This document shows, in pieces, positions 8,694-16,688 of a stretch of DNA of 35,023 nt. This stretch comes from Acidobacteriota bacterium. Lineage in GTDB: Bacteria; Acidobacteriota; Terriglobia; Terriglobales; Acidobacteriaceae. Where the stretch lies: contig JAKAAZ010000003.1 in NCBI GenBank assembly GCA_021802085.1, positions 1-35,023 of the forward strand, given 5' to 3'. Under the pieces are notes generated by a model. That model was not told the origin of the DNA. It worked only from the letters and a program-made list of their open reading frames with translations, and did not search any database. Position 1 is the first letter of the stretch; every line of letters begins with the position of its first letter. The position numbers and the translations under genes were made by a program.

Positions 8694-8739
8694 ACTTTTC
8701 CGGATGCTCCAAGAAACGGTGCGGCGATTGTGGCGCCCT

Positions 8740-8774
8740 AAAAAAACACCGGGCCCACAGATGAAGCAGGCCCG
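8740..8774 (-). terminator. Rho-independent terminator after clpX
   Basis: On the minus strand CGGGCC (8774-8769) pairs with GGCCCG (8755-8750) around a 13-base loop. Downstream, after GTG, comes a run of seven T residues (complement of A at 8740-8746). It lies 35 bases past the clpX stop codon and ends the tig-clpP-clpX unit. Confidence 0.8.
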
Positions 8775-8808
8775 ATGCGATTTCGATGGATCGTTGCGGC
8801 CTGAGAAA

Positions 8809-10086
8809 CTATCCAGCCTTCTCCAGCAAGGTGACCGACAGGTCGCGTTTCTGGACCATGTCCGCGGTGATCTCGATTTCCCGCACCTTCTTGTTGTTGG
8901 GCAGGTGATACATCAGATCGAGCATCAATTCCTCCAGGATCATGCGCAAGCCGCGCGCTCCCACCTTGCGATGCAATGCCTCGCGGGCAATGGCTCCGAC
9001 AGCTTCTGAGGTGAAAGTGAGACGCACATTCTCATACTCAAACATGCGCTGATACTGTTTCATGATGGCATTCCGCGGCTTCACCAGAATTTCCACCAGC
9101 GCGGCTTCATCCAGTTCATCGAGAATTCCAATGACGGGCAGGCGGCCGACAAACTCTGGAATCAGGCCGAACTTAATCAGGTCCTGCGGCTCGGTCTGGC
9201 GCAACAATTCCGTGTCGCGCAAGGAAGGGACCATGTTGGCAGGCTGGCCGTCGCGGTCGGAAATAGCCTTGAAGCCGAGCGCCTTCTTGCCGGCGCGACG
9301 ACCAATCACGCGTTCCAGGCCGACAAAGGCCCCGCCACAGATAAATAAAATGTTCGTCGTATCTACGGGAGTAAATTCCTGATGTGGATGCTTGCGTCCG
9401 CCCTGCGGAGGAACGTTGGCAACCGTGCCTTCGAGGATCTTGAGCAACGCCTGCTGCACGCCTTCACCGGAGACATCGCGGGTGATGGAAGGATTTTCGT
9501 CCTTGCGCCCGATCTTGTCGATTTCGTCGATGTAGATGATGCCGGTCTGAGCGCGGGCAACATCCCCGTCCGCCGCCTGCAATAACTTGAGGATAATATT
9601 TTCGACATCCTCACCGACATACCCGGCTTCCGTGAGCGTGGTCGCGTCGACAATGGCAAACGGAACGTCCAAGGTGCGGGCGAGGGTCTGCGCCATCAGC
9701 GTCTTGCCGCTCCCCGTGGGGCCGATCAACAGGATGTTGGACTTGGTCAGCTCCACATCGTTGGTGCGGGTCCGGTTCATCTGGATGCGCTTGTAATGGT
9801 TGTAGACGGCGACGGCCAGCTTCTTCTTGGTGGTCTCCTGCCCGATGACATACTCATCCATGAAAGCTTTCACCTCCTGCGGCTTGGGCAAGTGGGCGGG
9901 AGCGGTGGTGGGGCGCGCTTCGTTCTTGTCGTCTTCCAGAATGGAGTTGCATACGGCAACGCATTCATCGCAGATATAAGCCCGCGGATAATCGCTGGGG
10001 GAGGAAATCAGCTTGGCTACGGCGTCCTGCGATTTATGGCAGAACGAACAACGGAGTACATCGTCGGAACTCGAGCGTGTTTTCAT
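8809..10086 (-). CDS. clpX: ATP-dependent Clp protease ATP-binding subunit ClpX
   Basis: AAA+ unfoldase that recognises tagged substrates and feeds them into ClpP. 425 residues, the usual length. The N-terminal C4 zinc-binding domain has C13, C16, C39 and C42 (CSFC, CDEC). Walker A is GPTGSGKT at 122-129, the pore loop GYVGED follows, and Walker B is IIYIDEIDKI. The RKH-like loop reads GLERVIGRR. The ClpP-docking loop, IGF in E. coli, reads LGF here (KKALGFKA). AGGAG lies nine bases upstream of the ATG at 10086. The gene follows clpP by 56 bases and is the last in the conserved order tig-clpP-clpX. Confidence 0.98.
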   Translation of the reverse strand: MKTRSSSDDVLRCSFCHKSQDAVAKLISSPSDYPRAYICDECVAVCNSILEDDKNEARPTTAPAHLPKPQEVKAFMDEYVIGQETTKKKLAVAVYNHYKRIQMNRTRTNDVELTKSNILLIGPTGSGKTLMAQTLARTLDVPFAIVDATTLTEAGYVGEDVENIILKLLQAADGDVARAQTGIIYIDEIDKIGRKDENPSITRDVSGEGVQQALLKILEGTVANVPPQGGRKHPHQEFTPVDTTNILFICGGAFVGLERVIGRRAGKKALGFKAISDRDGQPANMVPSLRDTELLRQTEPQDLIKFGLIPEFVGRLPVIGILDELDEAALVEILVKPRNAIMKQYQRMFEYENVRLTFTSEAVGAIAREALHRKVGARGLRMILEELMLDLMYHLPNNKKVREIEITADMVQKRDLSVTLLEKAG

Positions 10087-10142
10087 TGTTTGCGTCTCCT
10101 ACTGCCACCCGTTCCGCGCCCAGCGTCGGGCTCGATGCGAGC

Positions 10143-10733
10143 TTACGTCCTTGGCCTGTCAATAATCTCGTCGATGATGCCGTATTCTTTCGATTGTGGG
10201 GCGTTCATAATAAAATCCCTCTCCACATCGCGTTCTATCCGCTCGATGGGCTGACCGGTGTGCTTCGACATCAAACGATTGGTAATTTCACGGATGCGAA
10301 GGATCTCGCGGGCGTGAATGTCAATGTCCGTGGCCTGGCCCGACAGACCGCCCATGGACGGCTGGTGGATCAGGATGCGGGAGTTGGGCAGCGCAAAGCG
10401 CTTTCCCTTGGTGCCGGACATCAGTAGAAACGCTCCCATGCTGGCCGCCTGCCCAATGCAATAGGTCACCACATCATTCTTGATGAACTGCATCGTATCG
10501 TAAATCGCGAGACCGGCAGAGATGGAACCGCCGGGAGAATTGATGTAGAGCTGCAAGTCCTTGTCCGGGTCCTCGCCGGAAAGAAACAGCATTTGCGCGA
10601 TGATCAGGTTCGCGACCTGGTCGTCGATCGGCGTACCCAGAAAAATAATGTTATCGCGTAGCAGGCGAGAATAAATATCGTAGGCGCGTTCGCCTCGGCT
10701 CGTCTGCTCAACCACCATTGGAACTAAACCCAT
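10143..10733 (-). CDS. clpP: ATP-dependent Clp protease proteolytic subunit ClpP
   Basis: Serine peptidase that forms the tetradecameric degradation chamber paired with ClpX. 196 residues. The catalytic triad is S98 (GQAASMGA), H123 (ILIHQPSMGG) and D173 (VERDFIM). The oxyanion region is INSPGGS at 65-70. The N-terminus MGLVPMVVEQTSRGERAYDIYS is the typical short propeptide plus axial loop. GGAAA precedes the ATG at 10733. The gene lies 77 bases after tig and 56 before clpX, all on the minus strand, as in many bacteria. Confidence 0.98.
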   Translation of the reverse strand: MGLVPMVVEQTSRGERAYDIYSRLLRDNIIFLGTPIDDQVANLIIAQMLFLSGEDPDKDLQLYINSPGGSISAGLAIYDTMQFIKNDVVTYCIGQAASMGAFLLMSGTKGKRFALPNSRILIHQPSMGGLSGQATDIDIHAREILRIREITNRLMSKHTGQPIERIERDVERDFIMNAPQSKEYGIIDEIIDRPRT

Positions 10734-10810
10734 ACCGGTTTCCTATTGCCTCTCTCGTGGTTGTAGGCCTTCCGTATAGAATAGAACATCGGCCAGAAAC
10801 GAAAATTACG

Positions 10811-12307
10811 TTAGGCGGCCAACCTGTCGAAGAGCTGGTCCACTGTTTTCTCTCTGCGTAGTTGTTCTCGGATTCTAGTCAGCCCGCCGTCCTCCGTCAA
10901 ACGCTTCCGCAGTATCTCCAGCGGTTCCCGTGCCTGATACGCTAATAGCAGCAAATGCGCGTCGAACTCCTCGTCGGTAACCTCAATGTTTTCCGTCTGC
11001 GCAATGCGGTCGAGAACCAGGGAAGCCCGCACCTCCTGCAATGCGGAGTCACGTTGAGCGGTACGCAGCCGGGTGAAGTCGAGGTTGCGCATCTGTTCCG
11101 TGGACATACCTTGCGCCGCAAGCGCGCGAAGGCCACGCTCCAGACGCGCATCGATCTGCTGCTGCAATAAAGATTCCGGCACCGGAAACTGGAAGCGCTC
11201 GATGAAGGCGCCCACCAGCTTGTCTTTCGCGTCCGATTCCAGACGCCTGCGCTTGTCGTTGGCCATGTGCTCGCGCAATTTTTCCTTGAACAGGTCGATG
11301 GTCTCGTAATCGCCCATCTGCTTGGCAAAGGCATCGTCGAGTTCAGGCAGAATCTTCTTGCGGATTCCCTTCACTTCCACGTCATACGCGACGGTCTTGC
11401 CTGCCAGGCGTTTCTCGGTGAAGTCGGCTGGATACAAAACCTCAAACTGCATTTGCTGGCCGACTTTGGCCCCGCGCAGGGCGCTGGTAAAGGCCTCGAC
11501 TGTGTTGGCGCCGCCAATTTCCACGTTGGCATCGTCGCCCTCAATGGGTCTGGATGCCTCCGGCTCGCCTTCCGCATCGGTTTCCGCGCCATGGACCAAT
11601 CCAGTGAAACGAATCTGCGCGAAGTCTCCATCGGTCAGTGGACGATCTTCTTCCACCGGTTCCATGATGGCGTGGGATTCGCGCACCTGGTTGAGCTCGG
11701 CTTCGAACTCCGCGTCATCGAGGGAAATCTGCGGCCGATCGACCTTGATCTGGTCGTATCCCGTGATGTCAATCGTGGGAAGAACCTCAAAGGCCGCCTG
11801 AAAGCGCATGGGCTCGCCATCCGCGAGGTGAAGGCTGGTCACCTGCGGCTGCGAAACCGGCTGCACGCCCTGCTTTTCAATGGCTGCGCGAAACTGTGCT
11901 GGAAGAATTTCCTCCAACACGTCCTGGCGGATCGCGTCCGCAAATTTTCTGCGAATGACAGATTCCGGAACCTTGCCCGCGCGAAAACCGGGAATCCTGG
12001 CCGCTCGGCGATACCGCTTGACCACTGCGGCAAACGCGCGGCTTACCTCATCCGCAGGCACGTCGACATCGACCTGACGGGTACATTCGGGATTGAGGGT
12101 TGGAGCAGGTTCGTGGTCGTGATGGTCATGGTCGTGACTGTGCTCATGGCTCGCAGCATTCTCGGGTCCGGCGTTCGGGTCCTGTTCCACCCCATGGTTA
12201 TGTTCCTGTGGGGCAAGTTCCTGGGCATGTTCGTGCGCAACCGACTCGTCGGATTGCTGAGCATCTGCGCCAAGCTGCGGGGTGGTGGTGGATTCAATGG
12301 GACTCAA
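10811..12307 (-). CDS. tig: Trigger factor with histidine-rich N-terminal extension
   Basis: Ribosome-bound chaperone and peptidyl-prolyl isomerase acting on nascent chains. The ribosome-docking signature GFRAGKVP is at residues 107-114. A central FKBP-like domain carries EIGGANTVEAFTSAL and AGKTVAYDVEVKGI, and a helical C-terminal chaperone domain ends in KTVDQLFDRLAA. At 498 residues it is about 65 longer than usual. The extra part is an N-terminal extension with eleven histidines between residues 25 and 65, densest in HEHSHDHDHHDHE. The start is a TTG at 12307 with GGAAGG eight bases upstream, which supports translation of the extension. No ATG or GTG suits a family-typical start between the His-rich stretch and ECTRQVDVDVP. 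First gene of tig-clpP-clpX. A metal-binding role for the extension is inference, by analogy with SlyD. Confidence 0.96.
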   Translation of the reverse strand: MSPIESTTTPQLGADAQQSDESVAHEHAQELAPQEHNHGVEQDPNAGPENAASHEHSHDHDHHDHEPAPTLNPECTRQVDVDVPADEVSRAFAAVVKRYRRAARIPGFRAGKVPESVIRRKFADAIRQDVLEEILPAQFRAAIEKQGVQPVSQPQVTSLHLADGEPMRFQAAFEVLPTIDITGYDQIKVDRPQISLDDAEFEAELNQVRESHAIMEPVEEDRPLTDGDFAQIRFTGLVHGAETDAEGEPEASRPIEGDDANVEIGGANTVEAFTSALRGAKVGQQMQFEVLYPADFTEKRLAGKTVAYDVEVKGIRKKILPELDDAFAKQMGDYETIDLFKEKLREHMANDKRRRLESDAKDKLVGAFIERFQFPVPESLLQQQIDARLERGLRALAAQGMSTEQMRNLDFTRLRTAQRDSALQEVRASLVLDRIAQTENIEVTDEEFDAHLLLLAYQAREPLEILRKRLTEDGGLTRIREQLRREKTVDQLFDRLAA

Positions 12308-12469
12308 GGGGTTTGCCTTCCAAAGGTAAGCTTTGTCATACGTGGATAACGATGTTTCTACCTTCCATGGTAGGGCGTAACGAAGGGCGGGTCAAACGAA
12401 CAACAGGCGATTTCGTCCACATTTCCACCACTTCAACGTGCGACCGGAACGTCGAGAGATGGGCGCGTC

Positions 12470-13753
12470 TCACCGCGCCGCGGATCTACTGGAAGCTGGG
12501 ATGGGGGCATGGCCAACCATATCATTGGCGGGCTGGAACAATTGCAATTGGACCTTCCAAGTGACGGATTCTCCAGGCGCCAGCGTCACCATGCCGGTAT
12601 CGGCGCCGTGCCACTCACCGCCAAACGGATCGTTGTAGTTGAACTGGGGCTCGAGAGCGATAAAGGACTTGTCTACCGGAGAATAGACCTGAATCGCGCG
12701 GATGTGGGGCGACATCGCGGTGATGCGCATGCCGTAGTTCGCTCCCAGGTCGCGGATCTCCGACACGACTTGGCCTTGGGCATCGCGCTTCAAATCTACA
12801 AACGAATCGTCCACGAGTTTGTCCGGCAGCGGCGCGCCTTCCAGCCCAGTGTAGTCGTATTGCGTTCCCAGTACCGGCAGCAGCGTGCCTGTGGGGAATA
12901 CGTCGTCATAATTATTGACGTCGGCGCGCATATCCGCGGGAACATGCAATCGCGCATTGGCGCGGCTTCCGCTGGGCAGTTGAAAATACGGATGCCAACC
13001 GACGCCGACGGGTTCGGGCTGATTCCCGGTATTCGTGGCGGTCAGGGTTGCCGTCACTGTGCCCTGGTCGAGTGCAATCGTCACCTTGACTTCATTGTCG
13101 GAAAACCAGTGGCCATTCGCCGGGAGACGATAGACGGCTGTAGCCTCCGCAGTGTCAGGATCGGACTGAATGGAAACATTGTCCGCCTTGGCTGCCACCA
13201 TCTGGCCATGCATGGCGCACCATTGGGCGCCAGGGTTTTTGCCGCGCCAATTGGCGATCAGCGGCACTTTGCGTCCATGCCAGACGGCGGTCACGATATG
13301 CTCCCCGTTTTTTTTGTCGAGCGTCACCGGGCCGAGGATACGGTTGGCAAATGGGAACAGGAGAGCCCCTCCCATGGAAAAACTTTTGTTCCCGTCCGGA
13401 TCGTCCGTGCCGTCGTTCAGGATTTTCGTCGCGGCATCGAGCGACGGCGATGTCAGCAACGAGACTTCGCCTCTTCCCGGAAGATACGCCGTAATCTGAA
13501 AGACATTCATGCCCCGTCCGGGCAACAGAGTGACGCTTAAGAACTCTGGCGCCGCTCCGACGCCGCTCTGCAGGCGACGCAATTCGATTGCTTTCTGTCC
13601 GCCGACCTCGGGCAGGTTCGCCGAGGCGGTCGCCGTCGGAGACGGCGGAGGCGCGGGAGGGCGAGATTCGCAGCCAAGGTTCCATCCAGCCACAGCCATG
13701 GACAGCAGGCTGATCCATGCTATCCGTTGCAGCACATTCGTTCGAGCATCCAT
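12470..13753 (-). CDS. Exported aldose 1-epimerase (mutarotase) family protein
   Basis: 427 residues from the ATG at 13753. The open frame runs 103 codons further upstream, but it then overlaps the divergent uracil-DNA glycosylase gene. The N-terminus (MDARTNVLQRIAWISLLSMA, then VAGWNLGC) is a signal peptide, with C28 as a possible though non-canonical lipoprotein site, followed by a Pro-rich linker. The catalytic domain has the family landmarks: LLFPFANRI at 131-139, a substrate-binding His (H182 in WCAMHGQM), the acid H254 in GWHPYFQLP and the base E368 in FIALEPQFN. These enzymes interconvert alpha and beta anomers of sugars, here probably in the periplasm. It may instead act on a sugar derivative. 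It is 160 bases upstream of tig on the same strand. Confidence 0.88.
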   Translation of the reverse strand: MDARTNVLQRIAWISLLSMAVAGWNLGCESRPPAPPPSPTATASANLPEVGGQKAIELRRLQSGVGAAPEFLSVTLLPGRGMNVFQITAYLPGRGEVSLLTSPSLDAATKILNDGTDDPDGNKSFSMGGALLFPFANRILGPVTLDKKNGEHIVTAVWHGRKVPLIANWRGKNPGAQWCAMHGQMVAAKADNVSIQSDPDTAEATAVYRLPANGHWFSDNEVKVTIALDQGTVTATLTATNTGNQPEPVGVGWHPYFQLPSGSRANARLHVPADMRADVNNYDDVFPTGTLLPVLGTQYDYTGLEGAPLPDKLVDDSFVDLKRDAQGQVVSEIRDLGANYGMRITAMSPHIRAIQVYSPVDKSFIALEPQFNYNDPFGGEWHGADTGMVTLAPGESVTWKVQLQLFQPANDMVGHAPIPASSRSAAR

Positions 13754-13847
13754 CTTTTGCAAATCTTCGAACCTCTTTCGCGCGCGATTGCAATCGGCGA
13801 TCTCGCCGATAACAGGGTATCGTATTCCCGCCGGGATGGAAGTCTTG

Positions 13848-14711
13848 ATGCGTCCCAGAAGCGATGCCACGGTGTCGCAATCGACGATCGTCCAACCTGA
13901 GACACCGCGCTTCTGTAATTGGGATGCGAACCGTACAATTTCCGATGTGACTCGAATCGGTTCGCCGGCAGGCGGCAGGAAAAATACGGATCGGCTTCCA
14001 GAACGTGGTGCGTCTGGCCCGACGAAGGCCGAGTCCGCCTTTGAAGAGCTTGCCGGCCGCATCGCTGCCTGCGAGCTATGTCCGCGGCTGCGGACCTACT
14101 GCGCCGAGATCGCGCGGGTCCGGCGGCGAGCCTATGCCGACCACACCTATTGGGGAAAACCTGTTCCTTCGTTCGGCGACGCGAACGCGCGCGTATTGGC
14201 GCTGGGCCTGGCTCCAGGCGCGCACGGCTCCAATCGCACGGGTCGTCCCTTCACCGGAGATGGATCGGGAAATTTTCTCTATCCGGTGTTGCATGCTACA
14301 GGCTTCGCGTCGCAACCCCTGGCGCATTCTTTGCAGGATGGAATGCGTCTGGACGGACTCCGCATCACGTCCGTCATTCGCTGCGCTCCACCGGGGAACA
14401 AACCGTTGCCCGGCGAAATAAAAAACTGCGCCGCATTTCTGGATGAAGAAATTTCTCTTTTGACGGATTTGCGCGTGGTGGTGTGCCTGGGAAAGATTGC
14501 GTTCGATGGATACCTTGCTCATTTGCTGCGGTTGGGAAAAATCTCCAGCCGCAAGGGACTCGTCTTCCGTCACGGAGCGGAGTATGCATCTCCGGACGGG
14601 CAACATATTCTCGCCACATATCATCCGTCGCTGCAGAACACGAACACCGGCCTGCTGACGAGTGCAATGCTGCAACGAGTGTTTGAACGGGCGCGAATTC
14701 TTGCCATTTGA
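13848..14711 (+). CDS. Uracil-DNA glycosylase, family 5 (UDGb)
   Basis: Removes uracil and some other deaminated bases from DNA, starting base-excision repair. Key features, numbered from the ATG at 13848: four cysteines suited to a 4Fe-4S cluster (C75 and C78 in ACELCP, C179 in VIRCAPPGNKP, C194 in KNCAAF), the active-site loop GLAPGAHGSNRTGRPFTGD at 120-138, and the DNA-intercalation motif YHPS at 258-261. The Ala/Gly-rich loop lacking a polar Asp or Asn is typical of family 5. The ATG at 13848 has GGAAG five bases upstream and gives 287 residues. A GTG at 13947 would give 254, nearer the usual length, so the N-terminus is uncertain. It is divergent from the aldose epimerase. A diverged copy of its last 56 codons occurs at 16320. 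Confidence 0.92.
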   Translation: MRPRSDATVSQSTIVQPETPRFCNWDANRTISDVTRIGSPAGGRKNTDRLPERGASGPTKAESAFEELAGRIAACELCPRLRTYCAEIARVRRRAYADHTYWGKPVPSFGDANARVLALGLAPGAHGSNRTGRPFTGDGSGNFLYPVLHATGFASQPLAHSLQDGMRLDGLRITSVIRCAPPGNKPLPGEIKNCAAFLDEEISLLTDLRVVVCLGKIAFDGYLAHLLRLGKISSRKGLVFRHGAEYASPDGQHILATYHPSLQNTNTGLLTSAMLQRVFERARILAI

Positions 14712-14723
14712 CCCTGCAAATAA

Positions 14724-15752
14724 TCAGCGCGAGCCATGCGTGTCCCCATAGAAACTGACCGTAAATATGGGGGTAAGCTGACGAGGATAATTGGACCGCG
14801 CCGCAGTGAAAGTAGTCCCAGCGGCCCAGGTGATGGGATATTTTCCATGATTTGGCCATGTGACTTCCAGCTCCGGGCTCAAATCGAAATAAGCAAATGC
14901 CGGCGCATTTGCTTGTCCAAAGAACAGGCTTCGCCCGAATTGGCGTTCTTGGTTGTACTCGACGAGATACCCAAACCCCTCTTTCGGCAGCAGAACATGT
15001 TCGAGGGCACCAGCGGTCTCGAACACGTCACCATCCACCATGCGCAAACGCTGCCCTGCAGGGAGAGAATCGATACCGTTGTTGAACTGGTACGGGCCGG
15101 TGACATTGGAGGGATTTTGTATCAGTTCGGTTTGCTGCAAGTACAATTCGAAGGGCTTGAATTGCTTGCGCAACAGAAGATTCACTTGTTCATTCCAAGT
15201 CCCATTGCTGGTCTGAGAAGCTCCTGAAAGGTTCGGGTTCAGGCGCTTGTACTTTCCCGTTGGAACGTTCAGATCGACGGCCAGATCCATTGAAGGCAAC
15301 GTCCAGAAGTTATAGCGGTCTTTCTCCTTCGCAAATTGCCATTTCACCTGAAACAAGGTGTCGCCATAGCCTATCGAGGAGCTACTCTGGCCTTGCGGAG
15401 CCTGGGGATAGCTGATGCGGTTGTAATCGAACGGAGCGTATACATCCATTTCGAACCCTCGGCCCAAGCCATAGGCGAATTTGGTAGGGACATAGATATT
15501 GTTCTGCCCATTCGATCGATAGTTGAAGAGATAGGGTTCAATGTAGTATGAACCGCCAGGGTCGACATCCGCAGTGCCGGTATAAAAGGGGCCGCTGGTA
15601 TTGTCCACCCAACGCACTTCATTTGGCGAAGATGCTGTAGTTGGCCCAACCTCGGGAGCTGTCTGCGCATGGCCGAGTGTAGCGTAAATCGACAAGGCTA
15701 TAAAAACAATGCCGCAATAAAGATATCTTGAAAATCGAAGCAAAGTATTCAT
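14724..15752 (-). CDS. Putative outer-membrane beta-barrel protein
   Basis: 342 residues with a clear signal peptide (MNTLLRFSRYLYCGIVFIAL, then cleavage near GHAQ|TAPE). The mature part is rich in aromatic residues and alternating strands: YYIEPYLFNYRS, KFAYGLGRGFEMDVYAPFDY, GYGDTLFQVKWQFA, MDLAVDLNVPTGKY, QVNLLLRKQFKPFELYLQ, FGYLVEYNQE, ITWAAGTTFT and FTVSFYGD. The pattern matches barrels annotated as transporters or MetA-pathway phenol-degradation-like proteins. I cannot assign a substrate. GGAGAA lies seven bases before the ATG. It is convergent with the glycosylase gene, with only 12 bases between the stop codons. Confidence 0.8.
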   Translation of the reverse strand: MNTLLRFSRYLYCGIVFIALSIYATLGHAQTAPEVGPTTASSPNEVRWVDNTSGPFYTGTADVDPGGSYYIEPYLFNYRSNGQNNIYVPTKFAYGLGRGFEMDVYAPFDYNRISYPQAPQGQSSSSIGYGDTLFQVKWQFAKEKDRYNFWTLPSMDLAVDLNVPTGKYKRLNPNLSGASQTSNGTWNEQVNLLLRKQFKPFELYLQQTELIQNPSNVTGPYQFNNGIDSLPAGQRLRMVDGDVFETAGALEHVLLPKEGFGYLVEYNQERQFGRSLFFGQANAPAFAYFDLSPELEVTWPNHGKYPITWAAGTTFTAARSNYPRQLTPIFTVSFYGDTHGSR

Positions 15753-15884
15753 TCAATTCTTCTCCAGATAAGCCTGCAAGCTTCCGTCAAAACGGTTTGA
15801 GCCCGTCGACATGTGATGTGCCGATGAAGCTAAGCTCAATCCACACCATCAACGATGCGAATCGAAAGAAACGGTCTGACAATG

Positions 15885-16295
15885 CTATTTTTCTGGAGGG
15901 GCGCGGTCCGAATGAAGAGCAATGGGCAGTATTGCCACGTCGGGCAGAAGGTGGAAGGGGCTGACAACCCCAATGCAGACGCGGGGATCCTCAAGATAGA
16001 CAAGGCCCGCGGAAAACGCTGGGTGAATTTGCGTGTGGTCTTGCAGGTGTTGGTTTTGGATCGCGCTACATCTGCGATCTGTACGCTCACTGTCCGCCAT
16101 GGCCGTCATGGCGTGCAGGTCGTCTGTCATTGAGATGACAGGTAGAAGCAAAAACGACAGGACAATCACCGTGAGATACCGGCGGCGTCTGTCAGCCGCC
16201 CCCGAAAAACCCAGGGAACGGCTTTGCTTCGTCCGCAGACTCGCCAGAAGTGTCAGGGACAACAACAACCATGCGAGATTGAGAAGAAGCTCCAC
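15885..16295 (-). CDS. Small membrane protein with TDDLHA motif, hypothetical
   Basis: 136 residues from a GTG at 16295. An in-frame TAA four codons upstream limits the start. It has an N-terminal hydrophobic helix (LLLNLAWLLLSLTLLASL), a basic loop (ADRRRRY), a second helix (LTVIVLSFLLLPVI) and then SMTDDLHAMTA, followed by a hydrophilic, presumably periplasmic tail with two cysteines. From memory, a two-helix protein with a PVIS-TDDLHA junction recurs as an uncharacterised family in Acidobacteria. No function is known to me. It lies upstream of the beta-barrel gene on the same strand, 132 bases away. Confidence 0.65.
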   Translation of the reverse strand: MELLLNLAWLLLSLTLLASLRTKQSRSLGFSGAADRRRRYLTVIVLSFLLLPVISMTDDLHAMTAMADSERTDRRCSAIQNQHLQDHTQIHPAFSAGLVYLEDPRVCIGVVSPFHLLPDVAILPIALHSDRAPPEK

Positions 16296-16316
16296 TCCAA
16301 TAATTTACCTCAATTG

Positions 16317-16526
16317 TAGAAAATCTCTAACCGCAAAGGACTCATCTTCAGTCATGGAGCGGAATACACCCTACCCGGGGCACCTTATATCCTGGCCGCG
16401 TATCGCCCCTCGTTGCAAAACACGAATACAGGGCTGCTAACGAAGGACATGCTGCAGCGCGTATTTGAACGTGCGCGGACACTCGCCGGACTGCCGGCGC
16501 GGAGCGGCGGAACGAAGCAAGCATAA
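16317..16526 (+). pseudogene. Orphan 3' fragment of a uracil-DNA glycosylase gene
   Basis: From 16320 the plus strand encodes KISNRKGLIFSHGAEYTLPG and continues in frame to a TAA at 16524-16526. Over 56 aligned residues it matches residues 231-286 of the intact glycosylase at 42 positions, without gaps. It has no start codon: the codon before KIS is TAG (16317-16319). The conserved His of the HPS motif is Arg here (AYRPS). The fragment ends with a tail of 12 residues, GLPARSGGTKQA, in place of the final Ile of the intact copy. It is therefore a non-functional duplicate end, or what remains of a second glycosylase gene. The DNA identity is evident by eye through NTNTGLLT and MLQRVFERAR. Confidence 0.85.
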
Positions 16527-16607
16527 GCTTGAGCGAACTGTTGGCGAGGAATTTTTCCGCGTACTAAAGGTACCGCGTGATCCGCTCCCGCGCCCAGCCA
16601 GGGTAAA

Positions 16608-16629
16608 GTATCCTCCGGCCGGAGGATAC
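16608..16629 (-). terminator. 22-bp perfect palindrome, possible terminator of the phosphoesterase gene
   Basis: The arms GTATCCTCCGG and CCGGAGGATAC are exactly complementary with no spacer, and can fold as a 9-bp stem with a GGCC tetraloop. On the minus strand it lies 60 bases after the phosphoesterase stop codon and is followed by TTTA, a weak T tract. It may instead be a protein-binding operator. The terminator reading is an inference from position. Confidence 0.45.
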
Positions 16630-16688
16630 ATGGTTGCTGGCCCATCAAAGGGGCCACGACACTGGCCGTTGTCAGCTTACGCACCGCA

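Noticed and set aside
7303..8712. 469-residue minus-strand frame over nfo and the aldo/keto reductase
   Set aside because: It is a shifted frame of two well-supported genes on the same strand, with no domain of its own.
12100..12564. Plus-strand frames over the start of tig
   Set aside because: They are the antisense of the His-rich extension and the tig leader, without start signals.
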